A DNA stretch of 64,000 nt from Pteria penguin. Its lineage: Eukaryota; Mollusca; Bivalvia; Pterioida; Pteriidae. The DNA is taken from the NCBI GenBank assembly GCA_035048485.1, contig CM068587.1, forward strand, positions 35,771,316 through 35,835,315. The letters run 5' to 3'. Every line of letters begins with the position of its first letter. Positions within the stretch are counted from its first letter, which is position 1. The notes under the pieces are model-generated. The model had not been told where the DNA came from, ran no database searches, and saw only the letters and a program-made list of their open reading frames with translations. Of this stretch, positions 48,601 to 57,599 are shown piece by piece. The translations under genes were made by a program, and so were the position numbers.

Positions 48601-48944
48601 AAAGATTGTCTCAATAAACATCGAAAATGTTGACAATTTTGTGCTATTCATTTGAAGGAAGTTCAATGAAAACAATACATAATGATATTAAGTTCTTTAT
48701 TGATCACAAACTATTGACAAAAATATCGATAATCAAAGAAAATGTTACGTTTGGTACTCTGGTCAGAGAAAATTCGGGTCGGATAGAAAGAAAGAAATTG
48801 CTCCGGCCCATGGACGTGGCTTATCGTAGAACGTCTAATGATAGGCATGGCCAATTATCACAAGACATTTTTTGCTTCTATCGAGGTATAAACGAAATTT
48901 TTATATATACGGTTAAATAGGCTTTATACGGCGTTTGCCTCTGA

Positions 48945-49275
48945 AATTAAATTATATGAAAACAACCTATATTTCATTTCAGTGTCATAATTGACTTTCT
49001 CTGCAGTACACTTACTTTCCAGATATAGGAAAAATTATGAAACTTAGTATTAAGTCTGTAAGTATTACTATAATCATCACAGTACTAGACCCAAAAAGTC
49101 ATAAAAATTGTCTGCAACATGCTAGCCCGTCTTTACAATCTACTGTATTTGGGTATACAGAGATTAAATCATTCATAGATAAAAAATATATGTGTTATCT
49201 AGAAATCAAGATTATTTTCTGTTTATGTGTCATGTTCTACATTTGATTTGAAACCTTTCACTTGGCATTTACTTG
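48945..49275 (+). repeat. right part of the second flanking-repeat copy
   Basis: ACAACCTATATTTCATTTCA to CAGTACACTTACTTTCC matches 45155-45215. After an extra segment of about 185 bp (49026-49212), GTTTATGTGTCATGTTCTAC to GGCATTTACTTG matches 45225-45275. Confidence 0.8.
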
Positions 49276-49289
49276 GTTGACAATGTCTA

Positions 49290-50200
49290 AATTAGAATAA
49301 GGAGACGGGAGAAAATGTTTACTATCTCTAAGCAACTGAGCTTATTCCGTTTTGGAATTTTACTTTCGTTACTCATAATATGTTCTTTGGTTTGTTTTTG
49401 TTTTATTTTTCCAATTTGCTGATTTTTTTTATGTATGTTGATCACTTTTGTTCTATTTTCTCGATCATCTAATCCTATGGACAAATGTATAAATTTACAA
49501 TTGTGAAATAACTTGTGAGGAATGTTTACATTGACAGAATTTTTGCCAATCAAGGGATTTCTTTCCATGTTGGCTGGTTATTATTCTATCTGCTTTGACA
49601 TAAACATTTTTCTCCTGAAAAGTAGAAAAAAGTACATGAAATTTTTTCTTTCACATACAAAAATAATATAAGAATACACACAATTCAATGTGATGATAAC
49701 ACAGTTTTTAATGAGACAGTAGCACTGAGTAGATATTCTTATGTTCTGTTCACCAAAAATTAAATCTTCTTAAAGCCAATAGGAGTCATCGCAATTTGTC
49801 AGACACATTCGGATTGTGTTTAATAGTTGCCAGAGAAATAAACACAAAAATTATTGCAATTTTATTTGATAAAAATAGAATAATAGAATATCACAATATA
49901 TATGATAAGAAAATAAAGACACTGAGAAATAAATATCTAGAAACTGTATCTTTAAAGAAGGAGAGGACAGTGTATTCTTGGTGTGCTTCTAAGTAAAAGT
50001 CCTTTGCTTTCTTTTCCTTTTAAGCCTAATTACCTTTTCTTACAGATTTGTATGTCCTTTGGTTTCTGTCTTTTTTTCTGATTTTTGGACTACAGAACTT
50101 GTTTTATTCTCCATATTCTAATCTAGTTATCTCAAATGCATTGTTTGCATTTTTCTTCGCGATTCTTTTACATATTGATTTCTAATTATGTAGTTAAGGA
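49290..50200. other. gene-less stretch downstream of gene D
   Basis: Two open frames (49287-49568 minus and 49796-49996 plus) look lysine-rich but match nothing I recognise and have no splice context. Treated as chance. Confidence 0.4.
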
Positions 50201-50208
50201 TATTATAC

Positions 50209-50549
50209 TTACAAAGAATTGATCAATGTTGACCGTTTTTTCTTATAGTGATGTGTACGTTTGTATATCATATCTTTGTGTAGTAGAGTGTGTGTTAGTG
50301 TTCCATGCTTCATATTCAAAGTCTCAGCATGCGCAAAACTTCCATGCTCTCTGTGGACTTCCGCATGAGTGTGACCTCCGTTTCTTACTATTGCAATTGC
50401 ATGAGTATGGTTTGTATCGGCATGTGTGAGACCCTTATGTTTTCCAGTTATGATATGAACTGTATTGTTGTAATGATAAATTGTTGGTTCGTGATGTTCA
50501 TCGACTTTTGAAAAATGTTTTCCATATTTCCCATATTCATAAAAACCAT
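50209..50549 (-). CDS. gene D exon 2: secreted His-rich protein
   Basis: Minus strand. Acceptor TTAATTACATTTCAG ends at 50550. The phase-1 join gives Asp, GFYEYGKYGKHFSKV and an open frame to TAA at 50209-50211; the protein is 132 residues. The core reads KHKGLTHADTNHTHAIAI, GGHTHAEVHREHGSFAHAET and MKHGTLTHTLLHKD, ending RTHHYKKKRSTLINSL. It has no Cys in the mature part and the densest His content of the four (about 19 His in 112 residues). KKKR replaces the RKKR of B and C. The frame has no internal start codon of its own near the acceptor, so simple ORF calling misses it. Nearest paralogue is C. Function is unknown. Confidence 0.75.
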
Positions 50550-50599
50550 CTGAAATGTAATTAAGATTATCAGTAGAACACGTACAAATTGCATGTTAA

Positions 50600-50820
50600 A
50601 AAGCAAATGCAAAATATATCTATTTTTGATCCATATTCATATTGCATTAATACCAGAGAAAGTTCAAATTACAATGACTTTGTTCTGAGGGCAAATCGAC
50701 TTTCAAATAAACTGCAAAACAAAAGCAAGGGTTATGTAAATGGTATACCAACTACGTCACTAAGTGAATTATATGGTCGAATGATAAATGGCTCTTGTCG
50801 TACAATATGGCATTTCTTTA
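50600..50820 (+). pseudogene. Penelope-like RT C-terminal fragment in intron of gene D
   Basis: Reads ESSNYNDFVLRANRLSNKLQ, then KSKGYVNGIPTTSLSELYGR, aligned with YARACS...LATKLLMQGYVKE...LRKFYGRY at 21270-21400. Only about 60 residues are kept and KFYGR has become ELYGR. It is followed by an oppositely oriented dispersed repeat. Confidence 0.6.
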
Positions 50821-50829
50821 TTTTGAGGG

Positions 50830-51142
50830 GAGAACAGGTGCTGGGGAGGAGCGAGTGTCTCCTGTTTGACTAGCCACACCCATCGTGAATGCTTTACAAA
50901 CAGACGAAACAAATATAATTCAGCACTGTATATATATATGAATGTGAACAAATACTGTGTAGAAAGTACCACAGCCACACAACATCAGGAAAAGGGTATA
51001 ATAACACTTAAGTCAAACCGTCGGCGGGGAACTTTTTACGAGATCAACGCTGCAAAGGGAACAAGTGTGACGTTAATATGACATTCGAAACTAACTGGTG
51101 TCACATGATTATAACACTAACAACAATGTACCACAGTTGTAT
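50830..51142 (-). repeat. rearranged copy of dispersed repeat
   Basis: 50830-51015 matches the middle and 5' part of the family in reverse (GGAGCGAGTGTCTCCTGTTT, GAATGTGAACAAATACTGTG). 51078-51142 matches the 3' end (AACTGGTGTCACATGATTAT, ACAACAATGTACCACAGT), which should lie on the other side. The order is permuted, so there were two insertions or a rearrangement. Confidence 0.6.
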
Positions 51143-51149
51143 TGTACAT

Positions 51150-51890
51150 CTCCTTTGTGACTTCTGTCCTACAGCTAATTTAGATGTCTTTCTAATTCCC
51201 TTTGATAATTACTTTGTATTTGTATTCAAATCTTATCTACGTCCAGCACAGCACTGTATTGTTGGACAATATAAAATGTATTTTGAGCATAAGGTTTATT
51301 GTGTAAAAGGTACAATTTTTGGACGTACTATTTTAAATCTAAAGATCTTTATTTGCTTCTAGTATTTCTTGATATTTAGTAAACACGATTTTTTAAAACT
51401 CAAACCTAAGGGAAAATTTCAATATTTTCGAAGGAATAAAATGTGATTAAAAATAAGAAGAACTGACAAACATGACTTTGGCATGCAAACATAAAGATAA
51501 GCACATAAAATATAGGCCTCTGCAGACCCCTCAATAGAATCAGAACTCACTGAGGAGTACCGAGCGTCAACTGTGACATCAAATTAAGACCGTGAAATAA
51601 ATGACATTTTAGATGTTTTATTATCAGTAAAAAAGCAGGAAATGGAAGTTGTACTATAGTAAAAATAAATAAAAATTCAACAGTAACTTTGACTATTTAA
51701 TCATGTTATATGAGTTAATATTTTAAATGTAAGCTATATACAAAGGCAGAAATTTACATTATTGTTTTCGGTCATTTGAATTTTTATACTTTCGATTTCT
51801 TAAGTTCATCCTTTGAGCATATTGTGCAAAATATTGATATACATATAGAAGTTCTGATATTCAATATTCTTTGACATTATCTTTATGAGA
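51150..51890. other. intronic gene-less stretch
   Basis: Nothing supportable seen. Confidence 0.4.
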
Positions 51891-51894
51891 ATCT

Positions 51895-52033
51895 AGAATC
51901 ACCTCGAGTTCCAGATCGAAAAGATATCAGTCGAGGATGACATACTTCGACATAATCCCAACCGAGGCGTTGAGATGTCTAATTATGTCGCCCAAGACTG
52001 ATATCTTTCGATCTGGGACAAGAGGTGATTCTT
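51895..52033. mobile_element. 139-bp inverted-repeat (MITE-like) element
   Basis: The two halves are inverted copies: AGAATCACCTC...CCAGATCGAAAAGATATCAG (left) against AGAATCACCTC...CCAGATCGAAAGATATCAGT (right, minus sense), then GACATA. Non-coding. It lies in the intron of gene D. The target duplication is not clear. Confidence 0.75.
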
Positions 52034-53008
52034 TATTCTTTTTTCGCCAAATAAACCTTCTTTCTACCCCCTTTTCAGTGCTTCTTCATTCCTGACACTT
52101 TACGCATTTTGTCATAGTTTCAATGCTACACTAAAAATAGTTTCAGACAGGAAAAAAAATTAAAAAAAAAATATTAGTGTGTAACAAGAACATGAAACCA
52201 GTCAACATATGTAAATTAATTAATTAATAAATCAATTCTTGTGCAGTTACCTAGCAGACGATTTTTAGGAAGTAATAAGAGTTATTTCTCTTTGTTTACG
52301 AAAATAAGTGGAGAGCGTAGTACTACACCGTGGTAGATCGATGTTCCAGATCGATTGATCTAGAACCCCACTTCCGGTGGAATTCTTCAGTCTTGTATGC
52401 GAGAAATGTCTAACTGGAACACGTCTTTGCCAATGAAAGAAAAAAGAGGAGTTACTGGCTCAGTTATGTGGCAGAAGTCACCATAGAGCTATACAATAAC
52501 AATAGCTGGTAAAAAATGGTAGTGAAATTAAAGATATAATTTTGGGAAATGTCTTTGATTTACATAAGTATTTATTAATCATCCGGAAAGTATTCGATTC
52601 TTATTCATTCTTAACAAATGTCATAAAAGATATATATGGTGACTTTGTTTTTCTGTTAAAGGATATATTAGTTTATTGTACAAAAAGAAATGATATTTTA
52701 TATATAAAATGAAAACTAAGGCGTTTTCCGAAGTATTGATTTATCAAATACGGTCACTCCGCAAAGTTTCATGTGAATGTAAAGACTTAGTCCACAATTG
52801 AGATTTCAGTGAAATGGGTGTTATCTTGAATATATAAATAAGTTTTGTACACATTAACGATAAAAGCTATTTACTATTGTTATATAACAATAGGTGTTTA
52901 TCAGACCTTTAAATTTGACAAACATGCAAATTTTCGAAGACAAAACAATAATAAACAGCATTCTCTGAGATACATGTATTTTAGTAACCTAATTTTATAA
53001 TCGTGTGA

Positions 53009-53213
53009 AGCCGGTGTCGTCCTGTGGATGAGGTGCTGGACTCGGATTAGACAGATAAAAAACCCCGAGGTCCAATGTCACGGTAATCGTCCGTCGCTGC
53101 CTGGGGTAGGTCAGTTGCAAAGGTATAAATATTGCAATAAATCAAAGCAGATGCCCTCTTTATATACGCGAATAATCGTGACGTGACGCAAAACTATAAT
53201 TAATCAATTACAT
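53009..53213 (+). mobile_element. old SINE relic
   Basis: GCCGGTGTCGTCCTGTGGAT, CGCTGCCTGGGGTAGGTCAG, TTGCAAAGGTATAAAT, GCAGATGCC and CGTGACGTGACGCAAAACTA follow the order of 25179-25451, with a worn tail. The head is heavily changed. Confidence 0.65.
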
Positions 53214-53698
53214 GTAATGATATAATCTTGTAGTCAAATAAATTTCACTGCAATATTTTTCTATTCTTTCAGTAAAAGTGACTTAAGCTAAGAAAGCCAT
53301 CTAATACAACTGTAATAAGATAATGCCTAATTATACTATTTTATACACAATATATTTTTATGAAATTTCATGACCTCAGAGGGATAGATAATCATCTTGC
53401 TCTATGCATAACTGTATGTTTCTCGATATATATTCGTCGCAAATTAATTATTAGTTTGATGTTTGACTTAATTTAACCACAGTTTGCATGAACGCAGTGT
53501 AAATTCCTGTTAACAGAGAAAAACAAATTAGAATGAACAAAATAACCATGCAAAATATTTCTTAACTTTCAGAAAAAAAATTCAATGACAAGCACAGTAC
53601 ACCTTCGTACAAAGTACAGAATTTTATATAAAATGATATAAGATTAAGGAATATACATATCTCAGTATGAAAATAATATGGCACAAAAGTTTTGTTAC

Positions 53699-53756
53699 CT
53701 GTTAGTACAATATTATATGCAATTAAGATAAGAAATGTACAGATCATGTCCTTCAT
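53699..53756 (-). CDS. gene D exon 1: signal peptide
   Basis: ATG at 53756 (minus) opens MKDMICTFLILIAYNIVLT, followed by donor ACAG|GTAACAA in phase 1. The leader ends in LT like that of gene C (IILT) and close to A (IVT). The intron to exon 2 is 3149 bp and contains a PLE fragment, a dispersed repeat, a MITE-like element and a SINE relic. Confidence 0.75.
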
Positions 53757-53804
53757 CGTCTATTCTCAACGAATGCACAATTCTGTATAAGAGACTTGCA
53801 ATAA

Positions 53805-53847
53805 TAATATTATATATAGTAATGTCGCATGTTTAAAACAACAGCTG
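53805..53847 (-). promoter_or_regulatory. putative core promoter of gene D
   Basis: In minus sense, CAGCTG (53842-53847) precedes TATATATAAT (about 53808-53818), about 50-60 bases before the ATG at 53756. This is a plausible TATA-box spacing for a short 5' leader. Gene C has the same CAGCTG about 75 bases before its ATG. The call is by position only. Confidence 0.4.
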
Positions 53848-53859
53848 TCACCTGAAATA

Positions 53860-54900
53860 TGCATATTGCAATTACAGTTTAACCAAACATCAGAGGAGAT
53901 TATGAGAATGAGGATGTTTGTTTAAGTAGATAAATAAGATTGTATTTAATGCACTGACTGCAATACAAATCGCGGCCTATTTAATACCAAAAGTTCAGCA
54001 TCGATTCTTCACGGAATTTGCTGAGGTATTTTACGTTCAAAAGTCTCCAACACACGATTACTATTCCATGTCATTCGGACGCACTTGTGCGAGTTCAAAT
54101 TTCCTGAGGCAAATCACCTACAAAAAACTTTTCACGGTTTGACTCGCCAAAAGAGAATAAAAATACCAGTTATATGCAAGTAACTTGTGCCACGATCACG
54201 CACAACAACCTATCACAGTAGGCACTCGTGGACACGGGGATGCAAGTTTGTACTGCTATGTGGTAACATCTAATATGGCGACTTTAGCCATACAACCGAA
54301 TAAGGTGTATTTTTAACATATAGTCGGTTTGCCTTAAAACTCGGAATTGAGCTTATAATTACAATATTTACTGCATTTCAATAACGATCCTTACAAAAAA
54401 AGGGCTATGCGAAAAGAAAATGATAATATGAAATATTGCTCTTCTTATGAAAAACATTCCAGTAAATGATTTGTTTGCCATTTAAATAAAATGAAATCAT
54501 ATATTTTCAATATTCCGTGATGGGAAAGAAAGACATTTTCACGAATTAAAACTACGGGATACTACGACAGCTCTCGAGATATTAAAGATATCGAATTGTC
54601 CATTAATTCCGACTATGTGAATGTTCATTCGGCTCCTGTTCGAAATTTTATAACTATAGCTATAACACAATACAAAAGCGAAAGTTACATCTTCATTTCC
54701 ATTCGTGTGCATTGTCATATTAGGCTGGTTTTCAATCGTCATTACTTTAGTATTTTGCTTCATGGTTATCAATTACTTAGAGCGCATTTCAGTTTTCAGA
54801 TGTAAATATACTCAGAGACTTTTAAAACGCCTATATGTTTCTTTTTCATGTAAAAACATAAATGTTTTGAAAATAAATCGATTTGAATATCTGCTTGATA
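53860..54900. other. gene-less stretch upstream of gene D
   Basis: No supportable gene. Overlapping frames at 54539-54908 are hydrophobic or chance and lack donors. Confidence 0.4.
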
Positions 54901-55086
54901 TTGTGTGATTGCGGTAACTTTCATGCCATCGGCGAGACAAATCACTCAACCATAACGTAATACTGCTCACCCGTGCACTTTTCAAAAAGTGCTCTACATT
55001 GAGTCTTTTTCTTCAGAAATAATGTATACTGGTACCTAGTGCCTTTATCTATCCTGATTTCAAACTTTGCTTCATTAAAACTAACA

Positions 55087-56007
55087 CATGAAATACCGAG
55101 ACTATTTGAGCAACAGAGGTATGCTGTTCTTGGCCTTGTAGACGCCGGCGTAAATCAAGGTATCATCGCAGGACGTTTCAACGTCTATTTGTCTACAATC
55201 ACGAGACTTGTACGGAAGTATCGGACCACAGGAAGTGTTAAGGATCGTCCTCGAAGTGGTCAGCCACACGTAACGACAAGACGTCAAGACGTTTTCATAA
55301 GTCAACGTCATCTGAGTGACAGGTTTGCGACAGCCATAAACACGTCAAGAGATGTGATAGGTCGTCACGGTAGGCAAATCCACCCTAGGGCATTACGCCG
55401 ACGATTGAAAGAGCAAGGTTTGCTATGCCGTCGCCCATTGAAATGCTTGATCCTAACTCCTCGCCACCGAAGAAATCGTCTGACCTGGTCCCGGAACATG
55501 CTTCCTAATCGACGTAATTGGCATGACGTCGTGTTTACCGACGCATCAAGATTCAATTTGTCCATGGCTGACGGAAGACAGCGCATTTAGAGGAGACGCA
55601 ATGAGCGTTTTGCTGCAAACTGCATAATTGAGCGTGACAAATTTGGCGGTGGTGGCGTCATGGTTTGGGGAGCCATCAATCAACATTTCAAGTCATCACT
55701 GGTTATTTTGAGGAACACTCTTACCGCGAGGCGCTACATTGATGACGTTTTACAGCCCGAGCTCCTTACATTAATTCAACGTCATCAAACTGTCAACAAT
55801 CCGTTGATGTTTCAACAAGATAACGCACGTCCGCACACGGCTAGAGTCACCTTAAACTGTCTAAACATCCAGGGAATTAATGTAATGAATTTCCAAGCAC
55901 GTTCACCCGACCTCAATTCTATAGAGCACATGTGGGATGAGTTAGGGAGACGCTTACGTAAACATCACCGACATCCAAGAACCTTGGATGAGTTTTACAG
56001 AATTTGA
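55087..56007 (+). pseudogene. Tc1-type (DD34E) transposase with one stop codon
   Basis: The frame runs from LFEQQRYAVLGLVDAGVNQG (first helix-turn-helix), through RKYRTTGSVKDRPRSGQPHV (GRPR-like linker) and the second DNA-binding domain, to the catalytic core: VVFTDASRFNL (first Asp), FQQDNARPHTA (second Asp) and SPDLNSIEHMWDELGRR (Glu). 34 residues separate the second Asp from the Glu, as in Tc1. A TAG at 55588-55590 sits where family members have Trp (DGRQRI-stop-RRRNERF), a one-base change. The C-terminus is cut at DEF by the palindrome at 55992. Terminal repeats were not found. Confidence 0.85.
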
Positions 56008-56124
56008 CAGGGTGTCCGAGAATACCCTGTCAGGAATGCAGTTTCACTGACAGGCTTTAGCCGAGCGGTGAAACGGACACTCCTGACAGGGTATTCACGG
56101 ATACCCTGTCAAATTCTGTAAAAC
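55992..56124. mobile_element. 133-bp nested palindrome (foldback element) ending the Tc1 gene
   Basis: The outer arms, GTTTTACAGAATTTGACAGG..., are inverted copies of each other centred near 56058 with few mismatches over about 50 bases. Inside each arm TTGACAGGGT and ACCCTGTCA form a second, smaller inverted repeat. RNA or single-stranded DNA would fold as a branched hairpin. A fragment of the inner part (GTCAGGAAATGCAGTTTCAC) recurs at 57208-57228. Confidence 0.85.
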
Positions 56125-56339
56125 ATTAAAGTGGTAACCCTATTCTAATGCATTTGACAAAAATAACTACAACTAGAGGCACAGAGTCATGGTTTTCTAA
56201 GCCAAGCCGTCATATGAAAAATGTAGGGTACCGTGACGTCACAAATCAAGAATAAGTGACGTAATTTTACAGCCTACGGGTATTGTAGAATGCCCGCATG
56301 TCAACAACCAATCAAAATACAGGATTTTATACGATGTGC

Positions 56340-56358
56340 AAAAAAAAAAAAAAAAAAA
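56340..56358. repeat. poly(A) tract
   Basis: About 18 A residues, without an identifiable element upstream. Confidence 0.9.
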
Positions 56359-56424
56359 TTACAAAAATATTCCATCTATGATACCGAATAAGGACAGTCA
56401 GCTAAAGTAGGAAACGTTACTCAG

Positions 56425-56490
56425 TTGGTGTGGTTAACCGGTTTACGGGCGTCTTCCTATTCACTGCAGGAGCAGTACAATTTAAACATT
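56425..56490 (-). repeat. reverse copy of the 28.3-kb repeat
   Basis: GTGGTTAACCGGTTTACGGG and CACTGCAGGAGCAGTACAA are the reverse complement of the block at 28340-28395. Confidence 0.65.
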
Positions 56491-57403
56491 TAAATATCTA
56501 TAAATAACACCCCCTCCCCCATAGAGAACAAGAATCATCAGGTGTCTCAAGACAAGAGGTCATAAAAGTTTTTCACACGAAACGTGTATGGAAATATGCT
56601 AGTATCCAGAATACGTAAGAAAATCAACATAAGTAAACCGTGCTCTGCCCTTCTGTAAACGAGTACAGATCCTTGTGTATATAAGAGTCCCGACTAATCG
56701 TCCGAGGATAAGAAGCTTGTCTCCTCTAAAAAAGTTTACACAAGGCCACTGATAGAGTTCCCACCGCTGTGTCAGCGTGCAATGCTGACTCTGTATAAGG
56801 CTGTATATGGATTCAATATAAGACATATATCTTTGCGATGATATCGGAGTCATACCGTCATACAATACAAAAGAACATATTTTTGTATGTATTTTTCGAA
56901 GGCAGTTATGGGTCATACGACATCACCTTCCATTCTCTTAAAGAAAAAAATGACTGACAATGATATGGATTTACTTTCTATGTGTTTAAAAAGCGAATTC
57001 TTATTATCAGAAATATTTTTTACCACTCGTCTAGAATAACTTGCTTGGTCCCGGTCACCAATTGGAGAAAGAAATACAGTATTAGTATAACTGTATATCG
57101 TGTCAAAGAAACACTGTTTATGTACATAACTTATGATCTTAAACATTGCCACAGTAGGTTGTTATATATGAAAAAAGAAAACTAAGTAAGCGCAACTAAA
57201 AACTTGTCAGGAAATGCAGTTTCACTGTGAGCTTGTTGACGGTTAACAAATTGTTGGATCAATCATTTCCTCATCACCAATTACTTGTGGTTTCGGGTCA
57301 AAACCTTTACGTGAAATGATCACATCCAAAAACCAAAAATTCCATTATCCGTGCAAAGCACAGTAACTCAAATTCAACACATTTAATGTTTTCATCTTTT
57401 TTC

Positions 57404-57561
57404 CAAAGATTTACTGTCCACATAATGACATTGTCACATTTCCTCCACACGAAGCAAGTAAAATGCTAAGACACAAGTCAAAAAGGAAATATTTTAATAC
57501 AAGGCATAGGATACGCAAACGAAGATCTCTGGAAGAACCAAAGGTTGAGAGGTTGGATTGA
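57404..57561 (+). other. possible orphan exon for a very basic peptide
   Basis: The pyrimidine-rich GTTTTCATCTTTTTTCCAAAG looks like a splice acceptor. From 57404 the frame reads IYCPHNDIVTFPPHEASKML, RHKSKRKYFNTRHRIRKRR, SLEEPKVERLD and stop. RKRR-S would be a strong convertase site. No partner signal-peptide exon was found within the sequence searched by eye, and the protein does not align with genes A-D beyond being basic. May be chance. Confidence 0.25.
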
Positions 57562-57599
57562 GAGTCATTGAGCTGATTGCGCCAATTTACTTATATACA

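Larger units (their letters stand above)
45651..48935 (-). mobile_element. Crypton-type (tyrosine recombinase) element, approximate bounds
   Basis: The bounds are inferred from interruption of the flanking repeat: copy B leaves homology at about 45651 and resumes at about 48945. The only gene inside is the tyrosine-recombinase pseudogene on the minus strand. A hammerhead-like repeat has inserted in that gene. Cryptons lack terminal inverted repeats, so the hairpin at the left edge may be a separate insertion. Confidence 0.6.

Noticed and set aside
48627..48920. 97-codon plus-strand frame inside the Crypton insertion
   Set aside because: No recognisable domain. It overlaps the probable recombinase promoter and insertion edge.
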